Source: SMAG-U1939 sp035763125 (GTDB lineage Bacteria > Chloroflexota > Ktedonobacteria > Ktedonobacterales > JADMIN01). Taken from it: a stretch of 64,000 nt of DNA. Below, piece after piece: positions 44,348 through 52,773 of this stretch. The stretch is taken from NCBI GenBank assembly GCA_035763125.1, contig DASUBU010000154.1, forward strand, positions 9,513-73,512, written 5' to 3'. The translations under genes were made by a program, and so were the position numbers. Positions within the stretch are counted from its first letter, which is position 1, and each line of letters opens with the position of its first letter. A model generated the notes under the pieces. That model saw only the letters and a list, made by a program, of their open reading frames with translations. It made no database searches and was not told the DNA's origin.

Positions 44348-45301
44348 TTATTCTGACTTTGTGGAGGTAGAAGGGGACGCGCCATACCATCCGCCCGTGC
44401 TGCCGTCTGGCTCGTCGGTGGATGGCGGTACCACGTACACCCATACCTTGCCATCGGCCACCTGTGTCTGGATGTGTGGCAACGGCCGGTACCACACCGG
44501 CGAGGTTTTCGCCGACTCGCCCTCGGCCGTGAAGCGGCCACCGTGGCACGGACAATCGAAGGTCTGCTGCTCTCCGTTCCAGTGCAGCAAGCAGCCCATG
44601 TGTGTGCAGACACCCGACAGTGCCAGGAAGCCGTTGGCCGTATGGCGCAAGAAGCCGACGATATAGGGTGTGGCGAATTGCTTCACGCTGCCCAACGGCA
44701 GCTCCGCCGCACTCGCTACCGCGATCCACATGCCGCTGCCTTCGGGGATCAGGGGCACCTGAGCGGTCGTCGTTGCGCCGGGGATAGCCGAGCGCTCGAT
44801 GGCGACTCCGCCAGCCAACCCCACCGCCGCCGCTGCGGTCAGGCCTGCCGCACTGAGTAGCCCCCGCCGCGAAATGCCCTTGCGCGGCCGATCGGCCGCC
44901 GGCTGCTCCGGCGCCGCTCTCTCAGACTGAGGGGCGGGGCGCTCGACCGCTGGGGCTGTCGTAGGTGGCGGAACCCCGCGCTCGCGCACAGGCTCGCTGG
45001 GGATCTCGCCGGCGAATAGGCGCTGGCGCAGAGCCGCGACAAAGGCGGGATCAGGCTCGGCAGCCTGTGGCGCGGCGGCGCGGAACGCGGCCGCGGCGGC
45101 AAACATGCGCGCTTCCTCTTCGGAGAGGTCCTCCGGACGCGAAGGACGGCGATCAGCCCGCAGATGCTCGATGTGCTCGTGCAGCCGTGTGTACTGCTCG
45201 AAGCGCTCCGCGCCGAGGGCACCACCCTCGTCCGGAGTCACTCCGGTGTCGAGGGCCATGTCGCGCAGCGAATCGGGTTGTTCGTCGTTTCCAGAGCCCA
45301 T
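44348..45301 (-). CDS. membrane-anchored Rieske [2Fe-2S] protein, possible anti-sigma factor
   Basis: 317 residues. A cytoplasmic N-terminal region of about 140 residues (PEDLSEEEARMFAAAAAF, DPAFVAALRQRLFAG) resembles the start of some Chloroflexota anti-sigma proteins (inference). A twin-arginine-like anchor (SRRGLL, 144-149, then a hydrophobic helix) leads to an extracytoplasmic Rieske domain with CTHMGC (C232, H234, C237) and CPCH (C250, C252, H253): both cluster ligands and the disulfide pair are intact. It starts 7 bases after the ECF sigma gene. It could sense redox state outside and control the sigma factor, or simply be an electron carrier. Confidence 0.85.
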   Translation of the reverse strand: MGSGNDEQPDSLRDMALDTGVTPDEGGALGAERFEQYTRLHEHIEHLRADRRPSRPEDLSEEEARMFAAAAAFRAAAPQAAEPDPAFVAALRQRLFAGEIPSEPVRERGVPPPTTAPAVERPAPQSERAAPEQPAADRPRKGISRRGLLSAAGLTAAAAVGLAGGVAIERSAIPGATTTAQVPLIPEGSGMWIAVASAAELPLGSVKQFATPYIVGFLRHTANGFLALSGVCTHMGCLLHWNGEQQTFDCPCHGGRFTAEGESAKTSPVWYRPLPHIQTQVADGKVWVYVVPPSTDEPDGSTGGWYGASPSTSTKSE

Positions 45302-45308
45302 GGGATTC

Positions 45309-45890
45309 CTACCTGCTGGGGTGCGGATCACCCGCCTGATAGCCGACCGCGTCCAGCTCTTGCAGGTCCACGGCGGCTGCCTTTTGCAGCGCCCGATACT
45401 GCAAGACCTTGACGTTGGCCTCCGTCAGCCCCATCTTTGTGGCCGTCTCGCGGATGGAGAGGTTGAGGAGGAACCGATTGGTCAACACATCGCGGTAGCG
45501 CGGCGGCAATCGGCTGAGAACCGCGGTGACACGCCCGTCGGCGTTGCTGGGCACGGGTGGGTCGCTCTCGTGGTCGCTCGCCTCCCACCCGGCATCGAGC
45601 AGTTTCTCCAGCGAGTCGGCGCGCAGACGGTAGAACTCGCGCCAGTGGTCGGCCACAGTCGTCCGAGCCACCTGGAAGAGCCACGCCTGAATGCTCTGCC
45701 CAGCACGCGCTTGATCCAGCCCGCGCACCGCCTTGATGAACACCTGCGAGGTCAGGTCTTCGGCTTCCTCGCGGTTGCCGACCTTCGAGTAGATGAAGTG
45801 GTAGATCGCTCCGACATTGCGCTCATAGAGCTCTTCAAAGCTCGCGGCGGCTCGGTCGCTATCGGACGCGGATGGAGTGTCGCCGGTCAT
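45309..45890 (-). CDS. ECF sigma-70 family factor
   Basis: 193 residues. Sigma region 2 (about 17-85: FEELYERNVGAIYHFIYSKVG, EEAEDLTSQVFIKAV) and region 4 (about 125-180: LPPRYRDVLTNRFLLNLSIRETATKMGLTEANVKVL). Region 3 is absent, as in ECF factors. The RBS GGAGGGC precedes the ATG at 45890; a longer upstream frame is not needed. It is coupled to the Rieske gene, where an anti-sigma factor would normally be encoded. Confidence 0.93.
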   Translation of the reverse strand: MTGDTPSASDSDRAAASFEELYERNVGAIYHFIYSKVGNREEAEDLTSQVFIKAVRGLDQARAGQSIQAWLFQVARTTVADHWREFYRLRADSLEKLLDAGWEASDHESDPPVPSNADGRVTAVLSRLPPRYRDVLTNRFLLNLSIRETATKMGLTEANVKVLQYRALQKAAAVDLQELDAVGYQAGDPHPSR

Positions 45891-46103
45891 CCGCGCCCTC
45901 CGCTGTATCACCTGCCCGCCTCCCTCGCTGTCGGTGCACCCGCCTACGAGGTGGTACGGCCATGCGTTACGTTTGTACCCACTAGAGTGGTAGGATACGC
46001 CATACGGGCCGTTCGCGCCAGTGGGGGCACTTTTCGGTTGGGTGCCAGCAGCGCGAGCCGAGGCGCGACAGACACAGAGTAGTGTGGTGAGGGGTACGTT
46101 GAG

Positions 46104-46544
46104 ATGGACGACGAGGACACTGGCGCTCCAGCAGGCGGGGCGAATCCCACGACGGGAGACATGCTGCGCGACATCTTTGCGCGACAGGCTGAGCTGGGCC
46201 AGTTCTACCGCCAGATGCGCCCGGAGGGCTTCTACGGCCTGCCCCCACTCGAGAAGTGCACAACATGGACACGCGCCATCATCCACGAGTGCTGCGAGCT
46301 CGACGACGAGCTCGGCTGGAAACCATGGAAGAACGCGCCTGACCGCGAGGCGAACCGCGCAGCGCGCCTTGAAGAAACGGCCGACATCCTGCACTTTGTG
46401 GTGGAGCTGGCGCTCTGTCAGGGTTTTTCAGCCGACGAGCTCTACGCGGCGTACGTGCGCAAGAATGCCGCGAATCGTGAGCGCCAGCGCATCGACCCAC
46501 GCTATCGCGCAGTCAGCGCCGCCGAGACTGAGACGGACGCGTAG
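46104..46544 (+). CDS. dimeric dUTPase/MazG-type NTP pyrophosphohydrolase
   Basis: 146 residues, all-alpha. Metal-binding motifs fit the dUTPase_2 family: HECCELDDELGW (E-x-x-E) and LEETADILHF (E-x-x-D). Expected to hydrolyse dUTP or another nucleoside triphosphate to the monophosphate and pyrophosphate. Followed 28 bases later by an HNH nuclease gene. Confidence 0.82.
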   Translation: MDDEDTGAPAGGANPTTGDMLRDIFARQAELGQFYRQMRPEGFYGLPPLEKCTTWTRAIIHECCELDDELGWKPWKNAPDREANRAARLEETADILHFVVELALCQGFSADELYAAYVRKNAANRERQRIDPRYRAVSAAETETDA

Positions 46545-46572
46545 TGATGATCGAAAGGGAGGATGACAGCGC

Positions 46573-46962
46573 ATGCGGACGGCGCGCCTGATGGGCCGGA
46601 TCGCCGCGACCGATCGCACGTTCACGTTCCATGACGGCGAGTGGGTGGGCAAGTGCTTGATCTGCGGTGGACCACTGCGCTTCGACGCCGAGACCGGCGA
46701 CGGCGCCAACATCGAGCACATCCTCCCGCGCACACTTGGCGGCGGCAATGACCTGCGCAATCTCGGCATCACTCATCCCCGCTGCAACGGCGAGAAGGGA
46801 CGCAACTGGGATAGCGGCCGGCGACGGCGCGGCCAGCCGGACCGCTACCAACTGCTCGTCGGGCGCCTGCTAGCGCAGCGCGCGTTGCGCTGGCGTCCGC
46901 CAGATGTTGAGGGCGCTGAGGGTGACAGCACACCAAACGCGGAGGGCGCATGGCAGGCATGA
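46573..46962 (+). CDS. HNH endonuclease family protein
   Basis: 129 residues. CLICGG, then the ββα-metal core NIEHILPRTLGGGNDLRN, with H and N of HNH, and HPRCNGEKG, with the last His and two more Cys forming a structural zinc site. A small stand-alone HNH protein; nuclease activity is plausible, target unknown. The stop overlaps the next gene by 13 bases. GGGAGGA lies before the ATG. Confidence 0.82.
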   Translation: MRTARLMGRIAATDRTFTFHDGEWVGKCLICGGPLRFDAETGDGANIEHILPRTLGGGNDLRNLGITHPRCNGEKGRNWDSGRRRRGQPDRYQLLVGRLLAQRALRWRPPDVEGAEGDSTPNAEGAWQA

Positions 46963-47726
46963 GGCCGCCGGACGAGCCGGAGACCAGTTCCACGTGGCAG
47001 CCGCCGATGGCACCGGGCCAGCCACCGCTCCCCAATCGTTTCGACCGTGCGACGTTCACGGGCTGCCTGGGGATTGCGTGTGTCCTGGCGCTGCCGGCGA
47101 TTCTCTTCCTGCCAGTGGAGACGTGGGGCCTGCCGGAGTGGGCGCAGCGCCTGGTGCCGCTGGTGGGGGTGGCCTTCGCGCTCGCCGGTGCCGCGTTGCT
47201 CTCACGCGTGCCCGCCGCCGCCGCCGGGCGCTCCACTGACCCGCGGCGTCCACTGACGGGAGCGGGCCGCCCGCCACTGGTAGAGCGCCCGGCGCGAGAG
47301 GAGAATCGCGCCGCGCTGCTGATTGCCTGGGCGCTGGTGGTGGTCTGTGTGATCGGCTATCTTTCGGTCAGCTTCGCGCGCCGGCCCGCCGGCGTAGTGG
47401 TGGGGACGCTACTGGCAAGCGTGGCCGGCGGTGCGTTGGTGGTCTATGGGGCGCTGGCCCTGGCACGGCGGCTACCGGCGCCCGCGTGGCACTGGGTGCG
47501 CACGCCGGTCTCTGGGGCTGGCTCGGCCCAGTGCCTCCCGTTTGGCACGGCAGGCGTGGTTGCCCTAGCGTGGGCACTGTTCGTCGCCGCTGGCGAAGGC
47601 TACGCCTGGGCGCCGCTGGGCGTCGGCGTGCTGATCCTGGGGGGCGCACTGATCGGCCCTCTGACGCAGCGCCTGGCTCCTCCGCGCGGCCCTGGCGGCC
47701 AAGGTGGCCCTCCGGGCGCACGGTGA
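46950..47726 (+). CDS. membrane protein, unknown
   Basis: 258 residues, six to seven transmembrane helices in three clusters (about 32-80, 120-175, 195-235) and Pro/Gly-rich ends. No family is recognised. It overlaps the HNH gene and has GGAGGGCGC before the ATG, so it belongs to the same transcript. Confidence 0.6.
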   Translation: MAGMRPPDEPETSSTWQPPMAPGQPPLPNRFDRATFTGCLGIACVLALPAILFLPVETWGLPEWAQRLVPLVGVAFALAGAALLSRVPAAAAGRSTDPRRPLTGAGRPPLVERPAREENRAALLIAWALVVVCVIGYLSVSFARRPAGVVVGTLLASVAGGALVVYGALALARRLPAPAWHWVRTPVSGAGSAQCLPFGTAGVVALAWALFVAAGEGYAWAPLGVGVLILGGALIGPLTQRLAPPRGPGGQGGPPGAR

Positions 47727-47866
47727 GGCTGAGCGCGAGTGTGTGATGTCAGGTGGTATGCGCCTTGCGTCGTGAGCGGAGGCAAAGGATATCCGACTGC
47801 GCGCTCGCAGAGCGCCTCCGCCGGTGGTGGTGTGGCCGCGCGCGGGCACGGGACAAGAGGGCGATC

Positions 47867-48379
47867 ATGCAGAAGGAACAGATCGAACAGAGCGAGCAGC
47901 AGCGCATCCCCGTCAAGCTCTACCGCACTGAGGAGCGCATCACTGTCGCGGCGCCGATGCCGGGGTCGGAACCCGAAGACATCATGGTAGAGGTCACGCC
48001 GCAACACCACATCATCCTGAGCGGAGAGGTGCGGGGTCTGCTGAAGGGGATCAAGGAGCTGATCCTTGACGAATGGACGGTCGGCGGCTATCTCCGCGAC
48101 CTGGAGCTGCCTGTTGAGGTGAACGGCGGCGAGGCCAACGTCACCTATGGCAACGGCGTGCTAGTCGTCGCCTTGCCGATCGCGCAGCAGACGACCCCGG
48201 CGCGCCTGCGCATGCAGCCCTATCGTGACGATCGGGGCGAACGCGCGGGGAACGCCGGGCATCCACCGCACCCGCAGAACACCGCCCAGCATCAGGCGAA
48301 CGCGATGAACGAGTGGCTTGCACACGGCGGCAGCCTGCCCGCCGAGACGCCACACGCGGAGGCAGGCAGCGGCGGCTAG
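47867..48379 (+). CDS. Hsp20/alpha-crystallin small heat-shock protein
   Basis: 170 residues. The alpha-crystallin domain spans about 15-110 (VKLYRTEERITVAAPMPG, then GGYLRDLELP and YGNGVLVVALPI). The usual C-terminal I-x-I motif is not obvious; instead there is a disordered Pro/His/Asn tail of about 55 residues. ATP-independent chaperone of unfolded proteins. AAGAGGG lies 6 bases before the ATG. No CIRCE or other heat-shock operator was seen. Confidence 0.85.
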   Translation: MQKEQIEQSEQQRIPVKLYRTEERITVAAPMPGSEPEDIMVEVTPQHHIILSGEVRGLLKGIKELILDEWTVGGYLRDLELPVEVNGGEANVTYGNGVLVVALPIAQQTTPARLRMQPYRDDRGERAGNAGHPPHPQNTAQHQANAMNEWLAHGGSLPAETPHAEAGSGG

Positions 48380-48522
48380 CGCGCCACGCGGCTCGGATCA
48401 GTGGCGTTCTCCCGCATGGCGGCTCACACCACGCTGGAGCGGCACGCCTGCGTAGGAGAGGGCTGGCGCCGTTTTGGACAGGCGGAAGCTACTCTCCACG
48501 CTCTGTCGGTGCAGGCACGCGC

Positions 48523-49995
48523 TCAGGAATAATGGGGCGCCGCCGCAACGCGCTCGATCACCTCCGCTAGAATCGTTGCCCCGCGGATGATGTCAGGGAG
48601 GTCCTCACCTCCGTAGCCAAGCAGCAGCCCAGACCGATCCGGCGTGCCAAGATAGTAGCTATCCAGCACAGTCGCCAGGACGCCGCGCGTTCGCGCAAGC
48701 TGTGCCACGGACCGTGCATTGAGATCAGGGCGAAGCTCCAGGTACGCGTGCAACCCCGCTTCCAGTCCACGTAGCTGGGCAAGATGCGCAATCGGCGCGA
48801 GCGCTTGTGCGATGGCCTGTCGCTTCTGGGCATACTGCTGGCGCATCCGTCGAATATGGCGATCCAGGTGCCCATGGGAGATGAAGGCAGCAAGCATCTG
48901 CTGAAGCGGCCACGAGACGTATTCATCGGTCAGGTCTTGGAGCTGCGCGATGCGCTGGCGGAGCAGCGGTGGCGCCACGAGATACCCGACCCGCAGGGCA
49001 GGAGTCAAGACCTTGGAGAACGTCCCGATATACGCCACTCGCCCAGCGCTGTCGAGGCTTGCGAGCGCCGGAAGTGGGGAGGCATCGAAGCGAAACTCGC
49101 TGTCGTAGTCATCTTCCATGATGAGGCTATCGTTGAGCTGCGCCCAGGTAAGCAGGGTGATTCGGCGTGAGACTGAGAGCCGTGTGGCAAGCGGATACTG
49201 ATGCGACGGTGTTGTATAGACCAGCGGCGGAGCCAATGCGCCGTGCGGCAGATGGTCCACTCGCATGCCATCATCGTCAAGCGGAACGGGCATGATGTGC
49301 GCTCCCCTTGCCTGCAGGATATGTCGAGCGGCGGGATACCCCGGTTCCTCAAACCCCACGGTGTCGCCAGGAGTGAGGCACGCCCGCGCAATAAGGTCGA
49401 GCGCGTGCGTGGCCCCTGCCGTGATGAGGATGTCCTCTGGAGTACACGCCAGGCCGCGCGACCGGCCCAGGTAGAGAGCAAGCGCCGTCCGAAGCGCTGG
49501 ATCCCCATCGAGCGCGCCGTAACTCTCTGGCGGGAGGCGGCTCGTTACTGCTCTCCACGCCTCGCGCCACACGCGGGGGGCAAGGGATGACATGGAAGGC
49601 ATCCCCAGGCGAAACGCGATGGACCGCGGCGTAGGCGGCTCTTCGTGTGCCGCGCCGGGCGCAGTCCGCAGCCAGCGAGGCGCGACGTCTGGCACGGGGA
49701 GTCTCGGCGGCGGCAGCGATGGCAGATCGCTGCCAACGTAGGTTCCCGATCCACGGCGGCCTTCGAGGTACCCCTCGGCAACGAGCTCATCGAAGGCAGA
49801 GCTGGTCACTGTGCGTGACACGCCAAGTGCCTGCGCCAACGCGCGCGTCGAGGGAAGCCGTGTCCCTGAAGCGAGACGGCCATCCAAGATCGCTCGGCGG
49901 AGCTGCTCGCAGAGTTGCTGCTGCAGCGGGAAACGCCCCGCACGATCGAGCATCAAGGGTAGATTCAGGTCGGACCCAATCCCGGATGAGGGCAT
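48523..49995 (-). CDS. MocR/PdxR-type GntR-aminotransferase regulator
   Basis: 490 residues. The GntR winged helix (about 15-85: LQQQLCEQLRRAILDGRL, LGVSRTVTSSAFDELVAEGY) is fused to a fold-type I aminotransferase-like domain that binds PLP through Lys in FSKVLTPALRVGY. MocR proteins sense PLP or amino compounds and act on direct-repeat operators. GGAG before the ATG at 49995 sets the start. It diverges from the lipocalin-like gene, and the spacer contains direct repeats resembling PdxR sites. Confidence 0.92.
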   Translation of the reverse strand: MPSSGIGSDLNLPLMLDRAGRFPLQQQLCEQLRRAILDGRLASGTRLPSTRALAQALGVSRTVTSSAFDELVAEGYLEGRRGSGTYVGSDLPSLPPPRLPVPDVAPRWLRTAPGAAHEEPPTPRSIAFRLGMPSMSSLAPRVWREAWRAVTSRLPPESYGALDGDPALRTALALYLGRSRGLACTPEDILITAGATHALDLIARACLTPGDTVGFEEPGYPAARHILQARGAHIMPVPLDDDGMRVDHLPHGALAPPLVYTTPSHQYPLATRLSVSRRITLLTWAQLNDSLIMEDDYDSEFRFDASPLPALASLDSAGRVAYIGTFSKVLTPALRVGYLVAPPLLRQRIAQLQDLTDEYVSWPLQQMLAAFISHGHLDRHIRRMRQQYAQKRQAIAQALAPIAHLAQLRGLEAGLHAYLELRPDLNARSVAQLARTRGVLATVLDSYYLGTPDRSGLLLGYGGEDLPDIIRGATILAEVIERVAAAPHYS

Positions 49996-50005
49996 GGCCG
50001 CTCCA

Positions 50006-50040
50006 TAAGTGGCTATCTCATATCTGCACAGAGTGGCTCT
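50006..50040. promoter_or_regulatory. direct repeats, candidate MocR operator
   Basis: TAAGTGGCTAT (50006-50016) and AGAGTGGCTCT (50030-50040) share AGTGGCT at a 24-base period. This resembles the PdxR box described in actinobacteria (AAAGTGG...CTA). They lie just upstream of the MocR gene, in the divergent spacer. Confidence 0.45.
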
Positions 50041-50128
50041 TTTGCAGGGTCCATCTTGTGGGTAGCATACCGTGTGGGAGGGGCAGAGGCAATCAGCACA
50101 CAGTTGCACCCATGCAAGGGAGGATTTC

Positions 50129-50623
50129 ATGGCCATGGCCAACGCCGAGAGGCAAGACGGGCGAGCTGATTTTGATTTCCTGGTTGGTCGGTGGAACGTC
50201 CATCATTGGCGACTGCGCGAGCGGCTGAACCACTCGACGTCCTGGGAAGAGTTCGAGGGCACGACGGTGGACCGCTTCATCCTGGGAGGACTGGGCAATA
50301 TCGGCGAAGCCGAACTGACGCGCGCGTCGGGTCCGCTGGAAGCCATGTCCATCCGCCTCTTCGATCCACAGTCTCGGCAGTGGAGCGCCTATTTCGCAAA
50401 CAGCCTACAGGGCGCCTTGTCGCCTCCAATGACGGGAGGATTCGCCCAGGGACGTGGCGAGTTCTACGCGCAGGAAACCTTCGAGGGCAAGTCTATCTTT
50501 AGCCGCTTGATCTGGTCCGACATCACGCCTACCTCGTACCGCTGGGAACAAGCATTTTCGGCGGATGGCGGCAGAACCTGGGAGACGAACTGGATCATGG
50601 AGCTCACCAGGCAGCCGGAATAG
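50129..50623 (+). CDS. lipocalin-like/DUF1579-type protein
   Basis: 164 residues. The opening FDFLVGRWNVHHWRL and a beta-rich body with regularly spaced strands ending in WETNWIMEL suggest a calycin fold related to DUF1579. No catalytic motif is seen; ligand binding is a guess. GGGAGG lies 6 bases before the ATG at 50129. It is divergent from the MocR regulator and is the obvious candidate target of that regulator. Confidence 0.6.
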   Translation: MAMANAERQDGRADFDFLVGRWNVHHWRLRERLNHSTSWEEFEGTTVDRFILGGLGNIGEAELTRASGPLEAMSIRLFDPQSRQWSAYFANSLQGALSPPMTGGFAQGRGEFYAQETFEGKSIFSRLIWSDITPTSYRWEQAFSADGGRTWETNWIMELTRQPE

Positions 50624-50687
50624 AAGCGGCGAGCGCATGCTCGGCTGGCCCGCCAGCGCTCCGCCAGGGGCCAGCGACGAAGAACCT

Positions 50688-50742
50688 GCCGGCGAATCAA
50701 CGCGGCCGATGGCGCTTTCGCGCGGCTCGTTGATTCGCCGGC
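50688..50742. terminator. 15-bp perfect inverted repeat between convergent genes
   Basis: GCCGGCGAATCAACG and CGTTGATTCGCCGGC with a 25-base spacer that itself can pair (GCGC-TTTC-GCGC). It lies between the ends of the lipocalin-like gene and gyrB. No T-tract, so it is either a bidirectional terminator used without one or another type of element. Confidence 0.5.
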
Positions 50743-50832
50743 GCTCATTCGTGCGGGTCGGCCAAGATGGTCATGTGCGGCCTTGCACACTCACACGACA
50801 GACCCGCACAGAACCCCACTGACAGGGCGTGT

Positions 50833-52773
50833 TTAGACGTCGAGATTCTTGACGTACTTGGCGTGGGCCTCGATGAAGCGCTTGCGGGGCATGACCTCGT
50901 CACCCATCAGCATCGAGAAGGTCTCGTCGGCCTTGATGGCGTCCTCGACCGTCACCTGCAAGATGGTGCGCGTGGCGGGGTTCATCGTCGTCTCCCACAG
51001 CTCTTCGGGGTCCATCTCGCCCAGACCCTTGTAGCGATTGACCGCGACGCTCTTGCCTTCGCCAAGCCGCGCCAGAAACTCGTCCTTCTCCTGATCGGAG
51101 TAGACGTAGTGGCGCTGCTTGCCGGCCTGGATGCGATAGAGCGGCGGCTGCGCGATGTAGAGCTGGCCGTTGGTGATGAGCTGCTCCATGTGGCGGTAGA
51201 AGAACGTCAGCAACAGCGTGCGGATGTGGCTGCCGTCCACGTCGGCGTCGCTCATCAGGATGATGCGGCCGTAGCGCAGCCGGGCGAAGTCAATCGTATC
51301 GCCGATGCCCGTGCCGAGCGCGGTGATGATGTCTTTGATCGTCTCGCTGGCGAGCATGCGGTCCAGCCGCGCCCGCTCGACATTGAGGATCTTGCCGCGC
51401 AATGGCAGGATCGCCTGGAAGTGGCGGTCGCGGCCCTGTTTGGCGCTGCCGCCGGCGCTATCGCCCTCGACGAGGTACAGCTCGCAGCGGTCGGCGCGAC
51501 GCTCGGAGCAGTCCGCGAGCTTGCCGGGCAGCGTCGAGTCGAGGGCGTCCTTGCGGCGCACCAGCTCGCGCGCCTTGCGGGCGGCATCACGGGCCCGCGC
51601 GGAATTCACGCACTTATCAATGATGCGCTTGGCCTCGGAAGGCGTCTCTTCGAGGTACTTGGCCAGCACCTCCGAGACGACATTCTCGACCTGCGTGCGG
51701 ACCTCGGCGTTGTTGAGCTTGCCCTTGGTCTGACCCTCGAACTGCGCGTTGGGCAGCTTGACACTGATGGCGGCCGTCAGACCCTCGCGTACGTCGTCGC
51801 CGGTCAGATTGGCGTCGGCATCCTTGAGCTGGCCCGACTTGCGGCCGTACTCGTTGAGGGTGCGCGTGAGGGCGGCGCGGAAGCCTGTCACATGCGAGCC
51901 GCCGTCAACGGTATTGACGCCATTGGCGAAGGAGAAGACCGTCTCGCTGTAGCCGTCGTTGTATTGCAGGGCAACTTCGATCAGCGTCTTCTCGACCTGC
52001 CGCTCGATGTGGACGGGTTTGGCTATGAGCACATTGCGGTTGCGGTTGAGGTGCCGCACGAACGACTTGAGCCCGCCGTCGAAGTAGAAGGTGACCTCGC
52101 GCTCCTGATCGGGGCGCTCGTCAATCAGCTTGATGGTGATGCCGCGATTGAGGTACGCCATCTCGCGGAAGCGCTGCTCGAGGGCATCGAAGTTGAAGTC
52201 GCCGGTCTCCATGATCGTGAGATCGGGCCTAAAGATCGTCTTCGTGCCGGTGCCCTCAGACTTGCCCACCGCGCGCGCCGGGGCCAGCGGGGCGCCTTTG
52301 CGATACTCCTGCGCGTGGAGCTTGCCGCCGCGCTTGACCTCCACACGGCAAAACTCGGAGAGCGCGTTGACGGCGGAAACGCCGACGCCGTGCAGGCCGG
52401 ACGAACCCTGCTTGTAGCCGTCGCCACCGAACTTGCCGCCGGCGTGCAGGGTGGTCATCACCACTTCAAGGGTGGACTGCTGCGGTCGCTTGGGGTGCGG
52501 CTCGACGGGGATGCCGCGGCCGTTATCCTCGACCGAGCACGAGCCGTCGGCGTGCAGCGTCACCACGATGCGGTCGCAGACGCCGGCCATCGCTTCGTCA
52601 ACGCTGTTGTCAACGACCTCATAGACGAGGTGATGCAGGCCACGGATATCAGTGCTGCCGATATACATCCCAGGGCGTAGTCGGACGGGTTCGAGGCCTT
52701 CGAGAATGTCAATATCACGAGCTGTATAGCTGTTGGCCTGGATGGCCGGATCCTGTCGCTGAGCAATCGCCAT
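50833..52773 (-). CDS. gyrB: DNA gyrase subunit B
   Basis: 646 residues. Full-length GyrB of the short (non-proteobacterial) type: the ATPase GHKL domain (EVVDNSVDEAMAG, NGRGIPV, GLHGVGVSAVNAL), the transducer, and the TOPRIM domain (LVEGDSAGGSAKQGRDR, SDADVDGSHI) with the C-terminal GLGEMDPEEL segment. Works with GyrA to introduce negative supercoils; gyrA is not in the window. The start is the ATG at 52773. A long rightward frame over the same DNA (50767-52680) is an antisense artefact. Confidence 0.97.
   Translation of the reverse strand: MAIAQRQDPAIQANSYTARDIDILEGLEPVRLRPGMYIGSTDIRGLHHLVYEVVDNSVDEAMAGVCDRIVVTLHADGSCSVEDNGRGIPVEPHPKRPQQSTLEVVMTTLHAGGKFGGDGYKQGSSGLHGVGVSAVNALSEFCRVEVKRGGKLHAQEYRKGAPLAPARAVGKSEGTGTKTIFRPDLTIMETGDFNFDALEQRFREMAYLNRGITIKLIDERPDQEREVTFYFDGGLKSFVRHLNRNRNVLIAKPVHIERQVEKTLIEVALQYNDGYSETVFSFANGVNTVDGGSHVTGFRAALTRTLNEYGRKSGQLKDADANLTGDDVREGLTAAISVKLPNAQFEGQTKGKLNNAEVRTQVENVVSEVLAKYLEETPSEAKRIIDKCVNSARARDAARKARELVRRKDALDSTLPGKLADCSERRADRCELYLVEGDSAGGSAKQGRDRHFQAILPLRGKILNVERARLDRMLASETIKDIITALGTGIGDTIDFARLRYGRIILMSDADVDGSHIRTLLLTFFYRHMEQLITNGQLYIAQPPLYRIQAGKQRHYVYSDQEKDEFLARLGEGKSVAVNRYKGLGEMDPEELWETTMNPATRTILQVTVEDAIKADETFSMLMGDEVMPRKRFIEAHAKYVKNLDV

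Noticed and set aside
50767..52680. 637-codon frame antisense to gyrB
   Set aside because: Exact antisense of a conserved gene, codon bias mirrors gyrB, no RBS or family match.
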